From Deinococcus sp. (GTDB lineage: Bacteria > Deinococcota > Deinococci > Deinococcales > Deinococcaceae): a stretch of DNA of 17,031 nt. Location of the stretch: positions 1 through 17,031 of the forward strand of contig NZ_JAGLBG010000056.1 of the NCBI RefSeq assembly GCF_018260405.1, given 5' to 3'. A program made the position numbers and the translations under genes. Shown here one piece after another: positions 8,042-15,678 of this stretch. Every line of letters begins with the position of its first letter. Position 1 is the first letter of the stretch. The notes under the pieces were generated by a model that did not search any database, was not told the DNA's origin, and saw only the letters and a program-made list of their open reading frames with translations.

Positions 8042-8935
8042 ATGCTGGTGTCCCGCATCGCTGTATTGACTGACTCTTACAGCGACCTCAATGAGACCCA
8101 GGCCGCCGCCTTTAGCGTGCATCTGCTGCTGCTCCGGGTCAAGTTTGGTGGCGGCGAATGGCTCGATCATCCTTTTCCAGGGGCACACGCTCTTGATAAT
8201 GAACTGCTTTTTAAGCAGATTAGAACCGGGGCTAAAGTGCCCACGTTGCTGTTGCCTTCCCTGGAAACGTACCTGGGCTGCATAGACAGCTTGCTAGAGA
8301 CGCACGAACACGTTCTGATTCTGCATACTGGCCCGCTGCTGGGGCGCATGTACCGTTTTGCCTTGCAGGCCACGGCGCATCTGGCTGACCGGGTGACTGT
8401 CTTCGGCGGCGGCACGACTTCCGGGGGGCTTGCTTTGCAGGCCATTCGCGCTGCCGAGCTGGTGCGTAAGGGTCACGACATCCCGGCCATCGTTCGTCTG
8501 CTGAGAGACTTTCAGGCCCAGCACTGCGCGCAGGTGTGTCTGAATACCCTGGAATATCTGCGCCGTGGGCACCTGATCAGCAGTTTTACCGAGATGTTCG
8601 GCACCATGCAGAACATGAAGCCCATTTTTGGTGTGGTCGGTGGCCGCCTGAGTCCTGTGGCCAATCTCCGGGGCGAAAAAGCGGCACTCGCGCAGATGGT
8701 GCAGGACATGCAGAGTTACGCTGCTAGGCATCCTGGCGCCCGCATTGTCTTTATGCACAACGGAGAGTCCAAGGCGCTGGCTGTCCTACGAGTTGAGGGT
8801 CAGCGCCTGGGATTGACCGAAGTGGCCGATCTTGAGATAGGCGCGGTGATGTCATCGTTCGTGGGGCCGGAAGCTTACGCCTTTTGCCTGGAACCTGAAA
8901 TCCTGCCTCTCTTAGCGTCTGACCGCAGGGACTAG
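8042..8935 (+). CDS. Divergent DegV-family protein
   Basis: The 297-aa protein follows the DegV layout. It starts with IAVLTDSYSDL (residues 6-16, family pattern TDSxxDL), then has KVPTLLLPSLETY, GGGTTSGGLALQA, LEYLRRGHLIS and KPIFGVVGGRLSPVANLRGEKA. DegV proteins bind fatty acids in the cytosol; the FakB subgroup presents them to FakA kinase for phosphorylation. Two lipid-site motifs are altered: the usual SSGLSGT region reads HTGPLLGRMYR, and the terminal H-x-GPGALG region reads SSFVGPEAYA. Fatty-acid binding may therefore differ or be lost. No fatty-acid kinase gene lies nearby. It is divergent from the secreted-protein pair at 7868 and convergent with the gene at 8985. The ATG at 8042 has no clear ribosome-binding site. 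Confidence 0.85.
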   Translation: MLVSRIAVLTDSYSDLNETQAAAFSVHLLLLRVKFGGGEWLDHPFPGAHALDNELLFKQIRTGAKVPTLLLPSLETYLGCIDSLLETHEHVLILHTGPLLGRMYRFALQATAHLADRVTVFGGGTTSGGLALQAIRAAELVRKGHDIPAIVRLLRDFQAQHCAQVCLNTLEYLRRGHLISSFTEMFGTMQNMKPIFGVVGGRLSPVANLRGEKAALAQMVQDMQSYAARHPGARIVFMHNGESKALAVLRVEGQRLGLTEVADLEIGAVMSSFVGPEAYAFCLEPEILPLLASDRRD

Positions 8936-8940
8936 TCGAA

Positions 8941-8995
8941 GAGGCCACACCATGAGCGTGCGGCCTCAAACGCCCCTGCTGAGACTAGCGTTTTT
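8941..8995. terminator. Possible terminator hairpins between convergent genes
   Basis: GAGGCC (8941-8946) pairs with GGCCTC (8962-8967), extended by CAC/GTG across one mismatch. Next, AAACGC (8968-8973) pairs with GCGTTT (8988-8993) and continues into TTTTT, which suits termination of the DegV transcript. The second stem is only 6 bp and overlaps the end of the opposing gene. Confidence 0.45.
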
Positions 8996-9548
8996 GCAAA
9001 ACAGCGACACAGGTCGTCATGCCAAGTTGACTCGTGATTTTACAGCCGGAAAGCGTAATCAAGTAGTTTCCGTTTGAAAAAGTGACTGGCGTTCCGGTAG
9101 GTGCAGGGGCAGGGGAGGGGATCGCCACGGTAGCGGGCGCAGGTGCTCCGAGGGGCCTGACTGGAACGTTTTTCACGTTCTCGTTGCCGATAGCCAGGGC
9201 CGAAAAAGTAGTGATCTTGGCGGGCACATTAAACAACAGCGAAACCTTGATGGGTGTGCCGTTGTAGACCCTGGCCTGCGGATAACTTCCCCAGTCCCCT
9301 CCACCGACTGAAATTTTGGGCTGCGATTGTGTGCCGTCAGTGGTAAAGGCGGTGTAGTCGCTATAGTCCAAACGGCCATACAAGATTTGTTTTTTAAGCA
9401 GGGTGTAGGTCAGGTCACACTGCACGCCATCTCCCGTGCCATAGCACGACTGCAACCTGTATTGCCCGTTTTCGGTGGACCACGTTTGGGCCATGGCTCC
9501 ACCTGCCCACAGAAGGAAAATTGCTCCAGTCAGCATCACTTTTTTCAG
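8985..9548 (-). CDS. Exported two-cysteine-pair protein, paralogue 2
   Basis: The 187-aa protein is a diverged paralogue of the product at 3425-3997. The order is the same: signal peptide, YRLQSC-x8-C (C35, C44), beta-rich region, Pro/Ala-rich linker (about 136-153), and a tail LSGC...C (C169, C180) ending VAVLQKR. I place the start at CTG 9548. GAGG lies 5 nt upstream, and the product then begins MKKVMLTGAIFLL, matching MKKAFVLALL of the paralogue and restoring the basic n-region. The GTG (9539) or ATG (9536) starts would be 14-17 nt from that site and leave a signal peptide with no positive charge. Function is unknown; disulfides and export are inferred. It is convergent with DegV. Confidence 0.75.
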   Translation of the reverse strand: MKKVMLTGAIFLLWAGGAMAQTWSTENGQYRLQSCYGTGDGVQCDLTYTLLKKQILYGRLDYSDYTAFTTDGTQSQPKISVGGGDWGSYPQARVYNGTPIKVSLLFNVPAKITTFSALAIGNENVKNVPVRPLGAPAPATVAIPSPAPAPTGTPVTFSNGNYLITLSGCKITSQLGMTTCVAVLQKR

Positions 9549-9766
9549 GTGGTCCTCAGAAAAACACGTGAACGCCCGGTCTGCCCATAGAGCTGTCTTG
9601 ACGGCTGCCAGACTTCCGGCGAAGTCTTCAGGCCACTACAGGAAATTTGTGTTCCAGACGAAGAAAATCCAGTGTGGTTGGTTCTGGCTGGGGAGCCTGC
9701 TGCCAGCCGCCGTAGACAAGATTTTCTGGCCTGTTGGGACTTCAGGCGCGGAGGCCAGGAAGAGTC
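9549..9766. other. Hairpin-rich intergenic stretch, no gene seen
   Basis: I see no credible gene here. Three stems follow one another: AGACTTC/GAAGTCT (9610-9616 with 9621-9627, 4-nt loop), GGCTGG/CCAGCC (9686-9691 with 9703-9708), and CTGGCCT/AGGCCAG (9726-9732 with 9752-9758). The promoter of the gene starting at 9548 must lie in the left part, but no good box pair is visible. Confidence 0.5.
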
Positions 9767-9922
9767 ATACGGACTGCCGCCTGTTTCGTTGACAACCCGC
9801 AACGACGCCAGGTGGGCCACTCCACGCCCGGAAGCCGTTTCTCTCCTGCCCGATCTGCCGCGCAGCCCTACAAGTCCGCTCGGGTTCAAGGGTTTTGCAA
9901 AACTTTAAACCGGAGTGCGTAT
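9767..9922 (+). repeat. Dispersed MITE-like repeat, full copy B
   Basis: It starts ATACGGACTGCCG and ends CCGGAGTGCGTAT, so its ends are inverted repeats of each other with one or two mismatches. Internal blocks include CTGTTTCGTTGACAACCCG, CCACGCCCGGAAGCCG and TTTCTCTCCTGCCCG. At 156 bp it is the longest copy here. No target-site duplication is evident. Confidence 0.85.
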
Positions 9923-9928
9923 CAAATG

Positions 9929-9954
9929 TTAAAACCCCCGCTTGAGCAGGGGTT
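9929..9954 (-). terminator. Terminator of tRNA-Leu
   Basis: On the minus strand AACCCC (9954-9949) pairs with GGGGTT (9938-9933) and is followed by TTTT. It begins eight bases after the CCA end of the tRNA. Confidence 0.75.
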
Positions 9955-9961
9955 GTTAACT

Positions 9962-10043
<82 letters not shown>

Positions 10044-10091
10044 CCGGTGAGATAAGGCGAAGGGGATGGTAGCGCCTGCGGGGGCTGTAGG

Positions 10092-11333
10092 TCAATCTCT
10101 GTGCAGGCTCAGCCGGAACCCAATATCGCGGCGATACTGCGCCCCCGGAAAGCTGATCTGCCCGGCCAGCGCGTAGGCTTTTTGCAGCGCCCCCGGCAGG
10201 TCGCCCGCCTGCGCCGTGACTGCCAGAACGCGCCCCCCGTTGCTGAGCAGCTGACCGCCCTGTTCGGCGGTTCCGGCGTGGTAAATCTGCGTGCCCGCAG
10301 GTGCCTCCGGCAGTTCCAGGGGGATGCCCTTTCGCGGCTCGGCGGGGTAGCCCGGCGCGGCCAGAATGACCACCGCACTGGCCCCCTCACCGAAGCGCAC
10401 CGTGGCGGGGTCAAGCTGGCCCCGAGCGGCGTCCAACGTGTGCTGGGCGAGGTCAGAGTTCAGTAGCGGCAACACCGCCTCGGCTTCCGGGTCGCCAAAG
10501 CGGGCGTTAAATTCGACCACCTGTGGCCCCTGCGCGGTGAGCATAAGCCCGGCGTAGAGCACGCCCCGGAACGGTATTCCCTCGGCGCGCATCCCGGCCA
10601 GCGTCTTTTCGATGATGTCGCGGCGAATCGTTTCCAGCTGCTCATCTGTCACCGGAAACGGGCAGACGACGCCCATCCCGCCCGTCATCGGGCCTCTGTC
10701 GCCCTCAAAAATAGTTTTGTGATCCTGGCTTGGCGGGGTCAGGGCGTAGCGTTCGCCGTCGCTGAGGGCCAGAATGCTGACCTCCTGCCCGGTCATAAAG
10801 TCCTCGATGACCGCGCCCGCGCCCTCTTGAGTAAAAATGTCGCGCAGCGCGGCCTCCGCCTGGGCGTGGTCGGCGGCGATGGTCACGCCTTTGCCCGCCT
10901 TGAGTCCGGCGTCCTTGATCACGGTGGGCAGCGTCTGCGCCCGGGCGTGGGCCAGCGCCGGGCCCAGACTGGTAAACGACTGATGCCCCGCCGTGGGAAT
11001 TCCGTGGCGCATCATGAACGCCTTGCTCCAGGCCTTGTCGCCTTCCAACTGGCTGGCTGCGCGGGTCGGGCCGAAAGCGGGAACGCCCCGGCGGGTGCAT
11101 TCGTCTACCACACCCGCCGCAAGGTACGCTTCCGGGCCGACGATCACTACGTCGATTTTTTCGTTGACCGCCAGTTCAGCCAGACTCGCGGCGTCCTGGG
11201 CGCTGCTAAGCACGCGGGCGAGGCGGGCAATCCCCGGGTTGCCCGGCGTGCAGCTGACCGCGTGCCCGTGCCGCACGCAGGCGTCTACGATGGCGTGTTC
11301 GCGCCCGCCGCTGCCGATGACCAGCACCCGCAT
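10092..11333 (-). CDS. purD: Phosphoribosylamine-glycine ligase
   Basis: The 413-aa enzyme catalyses ATP-dependent joining of glycine to phosphoribosylamine, step two of purine synthesis. It shows VLVIGSGGREHA at residues 3-14, SQLEGDKAWSKAFM, the ATP-grasp segment GLKAGKGV, EDFMTGQEVSIL, GDRGPMTGGMG and the metal-binding VVEFNARFGDPE. The length matches single-domain bacterial PurD. The ATG at 11333 shares a base with the TAA of the metallo-beta-lactamase-fold gene (TAATG), so it is probably translated by coupling; GAGGGT lies upstream. Extending the frame to 11405 would only run into that gene. No other purine gene is in the window. Confidence 0.97.
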   Translation of the reverse strand: MRVLVIGSGGREHAIVDACVRHGHAVSCTPGNPGIARLARVLSSAQDAASLAELAVNEKIDVVIVGPEAYLAAGVVDECTRRGVPAFGPTRAASQLEGDKAWSKAFMMRHGIPTAGHQSFTSLGPALAHARAQTLPTVIKDAGLKAGKGVTIAADHAQAEAALRDIFTQEGAGAVIEDFMTGQEVSILALSDGERYALTPPSQDHKTIFEGDRGPMTGGMGVVCPFPVTDEQLETIRRDIIEKTLAGMRAEGIPFRGVLYAGLMLTAQGPQVVEFNARFGDPEAEAVLPLLNSDLAQHTLDAARGQLDPATVRFGEGASAVVILAAPGYPAEPRKGIPLELPEAPAGTQIYHAGTAEQGGQLLSNGGRVLAVTAQAGDLPGALQKAYALAGQISFPGAQYRRDIGFRLSLHRD

Positions 11334-12247
11334 TACGGGGTACCCTCGCCCTGGCTCTTGGCCTTGCGTTGCCAGTAGCGCATCAGGCCCTGCACGCTCA
11401 TCCACGGCGGGCAGGCGGCGCTGTAGCGCCCGGGTAAGTCGGGGTCTTCTGCGGCAAGCTCAGAAAGCAGTGCCTCGGTGAACTGGGCCGAAATCCACTC
11501 GAAGCTCCTGCCCTGCGCCAGCGCCTCCCGCACCCGCTCGGCGTCCGCGTTCATGGTCGTCAGCAGGCCGTCCCAGTGCTCAGGCACGTTGGCATAGTGG
11601 CCAAAGTGCGCCAGGTGCAGCGTCCGGGCGTCCAGCACGCGCAATTTCTGGATGCTGGCGCGCCAGTCTTCCAGATTGATGTCGGGCGGCGGGGTAGGCG
11701 TGCGCGGCGTCTGTTTGTCGGCCAGCCGAATGCCGCCCACGTCGCCCACAAACAGGTCGTCGCCCACATGGTACGAAACGTGGTGGACGGCGTGGCCCGG
11801 CGTGTACAGCACGTGGATGTCGCTCTGGCCCAGCTTCAGGCCTTCGTCGCCTGCCAGTACGGTCATGCGTTCCGGGTCAATCGGGCGCAGCTCGCCCCAG
11901 AGGCGGTTCATCTGGTCGCCGTAGATCTGGGTGGCACTGGCGACCAGCTTTTCCGGGCGGGAGAGGTGGGCCGCGCCGCGCTCATGCACGTAGACCTGCG
12001 CCCTGGGCACCCGCTCTAGCAGGGTTCCCGCCGCGCCCGCATGGTCGAAATGAATGTGCGTCAGCAAAACGTGCCGGATGTCGCCCAGCGAGGCCCCGAA
12101 GCCTCGCAGCCCTTCTTCCAGCGCGGGCAGGGTCGTGGTGGGGCCGGTATCGACCACCGCGAGGCCATCACCTGTATCGAAGACCGAAGAGGCGATAGCG
12201 CCGGGCGTGTCCTGAAACAGCAGATCAACCGTGTGGATGTCACTCAT
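11333..12247 (-). CDS. MBL-fold metallo-hydrolase
   Basis: The 304-aa protein has a metallo-beta-lactamase fold. THIHFDHAG (H64, H66, D68, H69) is the HxHxDH metal site. TPGHAVHHVSY supplies the next His (H152), FVGDVGG the bridging Asp (D169), and LAHFGHY the last His (H214 or H217). The C-terminal part (about 220-304) is helical and lacks an obvious second domain. The subgroup resembles glyoxalase II-like hydrolases, but the substrate is unknown. GGGGAAA precedes the ATG. The gene overlaps the small membrane-protein gene by ATGA and purD by one base, so the three are probably expressed together. Confidence 0.92.
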   Translation of the reverse strand: MSDIHTVDLLFQDTPGAIASSVFDTGDGLAVVDTGPTTTLPALEEGLRGFGASLGDIRHVLLTHIHFDHAGAAGTLLERVPRAQVYVHERGAAHLSRPEKLVASATQIYGDQMNRLWGELRPIDPERMTVLAGDEGLKLGQSDIHVLYTPGHAVHHVSYHVGDDLFVGDVGGIRLADKQTPRTPTPPPDINLEDWRASIQKLRVLDARTLHLAHFGHYANVPEHWDGLLTTMNADAERVREALAQGRSFEWISAQFTEALLSELAAEDPDLPGRYSAACPPWMSVQGLMRYWQRKAKSQGEGTP

Positions 12248-12477
12248 GCTTTCCCCAGCAGGCGTAGTGCGGCCAGAAGCGCCGCCGCTGCATATTGAAT
12301 GTAGGCGAAGAGCCGAATGGTCCCCACGTTCGCCGCCGTTTTTAGCGGCCCGAGCGAGAGGCCCAGGATAAGGGTCGCGCTGAGCACAATAGCGACCACG
12401 ACCAACCAGAGCACCATGCCCCCCAGGATAGCGGCTTCCTGGGGCGGCGGCGGTGGCCCCAGCTCATGTGCTCCCAT
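12244..12477 (-). CDS. Small two-helix membrane protein
   Basis: The 77-aa protein has a proline-rich start (GPPPPPQE) and two hydrophobic segments at about 17-43 and 51-75, with a basic end. I recognise no family. Its stop overlaps the MBL gene start as ATGA. An alternative start at the Met preceding VLWLVVV (about residue 21) would shorten the first helix. The chosen ATG at 12477 lies only 14 nt from the ATG of the divergent FUN14 gene, so promoters must overlap coding sequence unless one start is further in. Confidence 0.7.
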   Translation of the reverse strand: MGAHELGPPPPPQEAAILGGMVLWLVVVAIVLSATLILGLSLGPLKTAANVGTIRLFAYIQYAAAALLAALRLLGKA

Positions 12478-12491
12478 TTGTTCGCGCTAGC

Positions 12492-12860
12492 ATGGGTCTT
12501 CCGATGCCTGCTTCCCAAGACGCCGCCCTCACGCCTACGCAGCACGACCTCGTTGGCAGCTTGCAGGCCATGCTGCCCGACCTGAGCCTGGGGGCCATCC
12601 TGGGTTTTGCCACCGGAGTCGCCGTCAAGTTCGTGGGGCGCATCGTTTTGGTGGGTGTGGGGCTGCTGTTCATCGCCATTCAGCTGCTGTCGATAGAGCA
12701 TATCGTCTCGGTGGACTGGCTCAAGTTGCAGTCGCTGACCGAACCGTGGTTTCGCCAGGGCGGTGAGGCCGGGATCAGCTGGTTTACCCGCGTCCTGACC
12801 AGCCGCCTGCCCTTCGTGGGGGCCTTTATCGCCGGGCTGCTGCTAGGCCTGCGCCGCTGA
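12492..12860 (+). CDS. FUN14-family membrane protein
   Basis: The 122-aa protein matches the FUN14 pattern. Glycine-rich transmembrane helices lie at about 31-47 (LGAILGFATGVAVKFVG) and 49-66 (VGVGLLFIAIQLL), an amphipathic middle follows, and a last helix FVGAFIAGLLLGLRR ends the chain. Bacterial FUN14 proteins have no established function; eukaryotic FUNDC1 is a mitochondrial mitophagy receptor. A second in-frame ATG at 12504 is possible: TAGCAT (12488-12493) would then be a -10 box 10 nt upstream, and the 12492 start would fall inside it. hrpB begins 4 nt after the stop. Confidence 0.8.
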   Translation: MGLPMPASQDAALTPTQHDLVGSLQAMLPDLSLGAILGFATGVAVKFVGRIVLVGVGLLFIAIQLLSIEHIVSVDWLKLQSLTEPWFRQGGEAGISWFTRVLTSRLPFVGAFIAGLLLGLRR

Positions 12861-12864
12861 GGGC

Positions 12865-15453
12865 GTGCCGCTGTTGCCCCTGCCTATGTCGACGCTGCCT
12901 ACATCAACGCTGACCACATCGGCGCTGCCGATTGCCGAGGTCGTTCCCGAACTGAAAGCGGCCCTGGCCCGCCACCCGCTGGTGGTTTTGCAAGCCCCGC
13001 CCGGCGCGGGCAAAAGTACAGCGCTGCCCCTCGAATTGCTGGCCGAGGACTGGCTGGCCGGGCAAAAGATCATCATGCTTCAGCCCCGGCGGCTGGCTGC
13101 GCGGGCGGTAGCGGCGCGGCTGGCGGCGGGCCTGGGTGGACCGGTGGGCGAAACGGTGGGCTACCGCGTGCGCTTCGACTCGCGGGTCTCGGCCCGCACA
13201 CGGCTGGAAGTCGTGACCGAGGGCCTTTTGACCCGCCGCCTGCAACGCGACCCCGAACTCTCGGGCGTAGGGCTGGTCATCCTCGACGAGTTTCACGAAC
13301 GCAGCCTGAATGCTGACCTTGCGCTGGCCCTGCTGCGCGAGGTTCAGTCGGCCCTGCGAGACGACCTGCGCGTGCTGGTCATGTCGGCTACGCTTGACCC
13401 CGCCCTGCCTGGACGCCTGGAGGCACCGCTGGTCGAGAGCCAGGGCCGGGCCTTTCCCGTCGAAATCCGTTATCTGGCCGCCGACCCGGTGGGCCGCGTG
13501 GAAGATCAGGTGGCCCAGGCCGTGCGCCGGGCGCTTGAAGCTGATGAGGGCGACATCCTGGCTTTTCTACCGGGCGTGCGCGAGATTCGCGGAGTGCAGG
13601 CGCGGCTGGCTGATGTAGACGCGCTGGTTCTGCCGCTCTACGGCGACCTGCCGGTCAGCGAGCAGGCGCTGGCGCTGGCCCCCGACCCGGACGGGCGGCG
13701 CAAGGTGGTGCTGGCGACCAGTATCGCCGAGACCTCGCTGACCATTGACGGCGTGCGGGTGGTCATCGACGGGGGCCTGAGCCGTCAGCAGGTGTTTGAT
13801 GCGGGCACCGGCCTGACGCGGATGGTCACGGGCCGGGTCACGCGTGACGCCGCCACGCAGCGGGCTGGACGCGCGGGCCGCACCGCGCCGGGCGTGGCCT
13901 ACCGCCTCTGGAGCGAGCGCACTCAGCCGCTGCTACCCGCCGCCCGCCCGCCCGAGATTCAGGAAGCCGATCTGGCCCCGCTGGTGCTGGAACTCGCGCA
14001 GTGGGGCAGCCCCGACCCGGCTTCGCTTGCCTGGCTGGACGCCCCGCCGCCTGCCCGCGTGGACTCGGCCCGCACTGTGCTGCGCGAGCTTTCGGCGCTG
14101 GACGACGCGGGCCGCGTGACGGCTCAGGGGCAGCGCCTGCTTGACTTTCCGACCCATCCCCGGCTGGCGCACCTGCTGGCGGGCGGCCCCGACCCGGCCC
14201 TCGCCGCCGACGTCGCCGCCGTGCTGGAGGAACGCGACCCACTTCCCCCCGGCTCGGGCAGCGACCTCTCGGAGCGGGTGGCGGCGCTGCGGGCGTGGCG
14301 CGGCGGTGGCAGGGTGGTAAACGGGGCCGATGTGACCGTGCTAGGACGCATCGAACGTCTCTCTAGGCAGTGGCGCACCCTGCTGAAAGTGCAGGCCGAT
14401 CACCGGCAGCCCGACCCCTACGCCACAGGCGAACTGATCGCGCTGGCGTACCCGGAGCGCGTGGCCCTGGCGCGTGAGCAGGTCGCGGGGCGGCCGCGTG
14501 GGCGCTATCTGCTGGCCGGGGGACAGGGCGCGGCGCTGCCCGAGGGGGACGCGCTGGCGGGCGCGGCGGCGCTGGCAGTGGCCCACCTCGACGCGGCTTC
14601 TGTGCAAACGGGTTCCAGGCACGGGGATTCCAGGCACGGAGATTCTAGGTATGGGCAGGCCGAGGGCCGCATTTTTCTGGCTGCGCCGCTCGACCCGGCG
14701 TGGCTGGCGGCGCGGGCCTACTGGCAGGGCGTGGTGCGCTGGGATAGCCGCACAGGAACCCTATTAGCCCAGCAGGAGCGGCGCGTCGGGGCATTGGTGC
14801 TGGACACCCGGCCCCTTAAAGACCTGCCCGCCGGGCAGCGTGTGGCGGCGCTGGCCCACGCGGTCAGAAGTGAGGGCCTGCACCTGCTGAACTTCTCGCC
14901 CGAAGCCGCGCAACTGCGTGCCCGCGTGCAGTCGCTGCGGCACTGGCGCGGGGAAGACGTGTGGCCTGACTTCTCGGACGCCGGGCTGCTCGGCACCCTG
15001 GAAACGTGGCTGGGGCCGCTGCTGGAGGGCGTGCGAACCCGTGAAGACCTGGGCAAGCTGAACCTTTTGCCCGCCCTGCAAGCCCAGTTGACCTGGCCCC
15101 TGCCGCAGCAGCTTGACGAACTGGCCCCCACGCACCTGAGCGTGCCCACTGGCAGCCGGATTCGGCTGGACTACCGCGTGGGCGGCGAGGCCCCGATTCT
15201 GGCGGTCAAGTTGCAAGAACTCTTTGGGCTGGCCGACACCCCCACGGTCAACGGGGGGCGCACGCCTGTGCTGCTGCATCTGCTCAGTCCGGCGGGGCGG
15301 CCCGTGCAGGTCACGCAGAACCTGCGCTCGTTCTGGGACAGTTCCTACTTCGAGGTGCGCCGGGAGCTGCGTGGGCGCTATCCCAAGCACCCCTGGCCCG
15401 ATGATCCCTGGACCCACGCCCCGGTGAAAGGCACCAGAAAACGCGGCGTGTGA
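12865..15453 (+). CDS. hrpB: ATP-dependent helicase HrpB
   Basis: This DEAH-type helicase of 862 aa has Walker A PPGAGKST (about 45-52), DEFHER (141-146, the DExH box), SAT (174-176) and QRAGRAGR (332-339). The HrpB-specific C-terminus contains QNLRSFWDSSYFEVRREL, then RYPKHPWPDDPW. HrpB proteins are RNA-helicase-like; their physiological role is little known. The start may be GTG 12865 (four bases after the FUN14 stop) or ATG 12886; neither has a strong ribosome-binding site. The N-terminus (STLPT STLTT SALPI) and residues 584-598 (SRHGD SRHGD SRYGQ) are 15-bp in-frame tandem repeats, the latter an insertion between otherwise conserved segments. The TGA stop coincides with the end of a dispersed repeat element. 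Confidence 0.95.
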   Translation: MPLLPLPMSTLPTSTLTTSALPIAEVVPELKAALARHPLVVLQAPPGAGKSTALPLELLAEDWLAGQKIIMLQPRRLAARAVAARLAAGLGGPVGETVGYRVRFDSRVSARTRLEVVTEGLLTRRLQRDPELSGVGLVILDEFHERSLNADLALALLREVQSALRDDLRVLVMSATLDPALPGRLEAPLVESQGRAFPVEIRYLAADPVGRVEDQVAQAVRRALEADEGDILAFLPGVREIRGVQARLADVDALVLPLYGDLPVSEQALALAPDPDGRRKVVLATSIAETSLTIDGVRVVIDGGLSRQQVFDAGTGLTRMVTGRVTRDAATQRAGRAGRTAPGVAYRLWSERTQPLLPAARPPEIQEADLAPLVLELAQWGSPDPASLAWLDAPPPARVDSARTVLRELSALDDAGRVTAQGQRLLDFPTHPRLAHLLAGGPDPALAADVAAVLEERDPLPPGSGSDLSERVAALRAWRGGGRVVNGADVTVLGRIERLSRQWRTLLKVQADHRQPDPYATGELIALAYPERVALAREQVAGRPRGRYLLAGGQGAALPEGDALAGAAALAVAHLDAASVQTGSRHGDSRHGDSRYGQAEGRIFLAAPLDPAWLAARAYWQGVVRWDSRTGTLLAQQERRVGALVLDTRPLKDLPAGQRVAALAHAVRSEGLHLLNFSPEAAQLRARVQSLRHWRGEDVWPDFSDAGLLGTLETWLGPLLEGVRTREDLGKLNLLPALQAQLTWPLPQQLDELAPTHLSVPTGSRIRLDYRVGGEAPILAVKLQELFGLADTPTVNGGRTPVLLHLLSPAGRPVQVTQNLRSFWDSSYFEVRRELRGRYPKHPWPDDPWTHAPVKGTRKRGV
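12889..12933 (+). repeat. Three degenerate 15-bp repeats at the hrpB start
   Basis: Units 12889-12903, 12904-12918 and 12919-12933 begin TCGACGCTGCC, TCAACGCTGAC and TCGGCGCTGCC. They encode STLPT, STLTT and SALPI in frame, just before the conserved helicase core. Confidence 0.65.
14613..14657 (+). repeat. Three 15-bp in-frame tandem repeats inside hrpB
   Basis: Units 14613-14627, 14628-14642 and 14643-14657 read TTCCAGGCACGGGGA, TTCCAGGCACGGAGA and TTCTAGGTATGGGCA. They encode SRHGD, SRHGD and SRYGQ. The AGG arginine codons contrast with the CGN codons that dominate the surrounding gene. Confidence 0.85.
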
Positions 15454-15520
15454 TACGGACTCCGGGCGTGGAGTCGGCTCCCCCGGCGCCCCTGCGGGTT
15501 GTCAGCGCAACCGACGGCAG
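15453..15520 (-). repeat. Dispersed repeat, internally deleted copy E
   Basis: On the minus strand it begins CTGCCGTCGG, has GCTGACAACCCGC and GACTCCACGCCCGGA, then joins directly to GTCCGTAT. Compared with copy B, the block from the TTTCTCTCCTGC motif to the right end is missing. The outer end TGATACGGACT overlaps the hrpB stop codon. Confidence 0.75.
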
Positions 15521-15543
15521 TAGGGCAGTACAGGCGGTGCCTT

Positions 15544-15678
15544 CTTGGGCAAAACCGACTCGCTTGAGCAAGCCTGCCCGTTTCTTGACCAAAACGGCCT
15601 CTTGGTCAGAACGGCACCCATGAAGGGGCCTGCCCGCTTCTTAGTCAGAACGGCACCCAGGATGGGGCCTGACCGCTT
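15544..15678. repeat. Array of hairpin repeats related to 249-327
   Basis: Three full units (about 15544-15583, 15601-15639 and 15640-15678) and one short unit (15584-15600) share AAAACxGCACCC and GGGGCxTGxCCG blocks with the left-edge repeats. In the last unit the outer arms are GTCAG/CTGAC instead of GGGCAA/TTGCCC, so pairing is kept though the bases differ. TGACCAA (15586-15592) also pairs exactly with TTGGTCA (15602-15608). Confidence 0.75.

Noticed and set aside
12844..15453. Other-frame open frames throughout hrpB, including several of 70-217 codons
   Set aside because: They are byproducts of high GC at third positions. None has a recognisable domain and all are covered by the conserved helicase frame.
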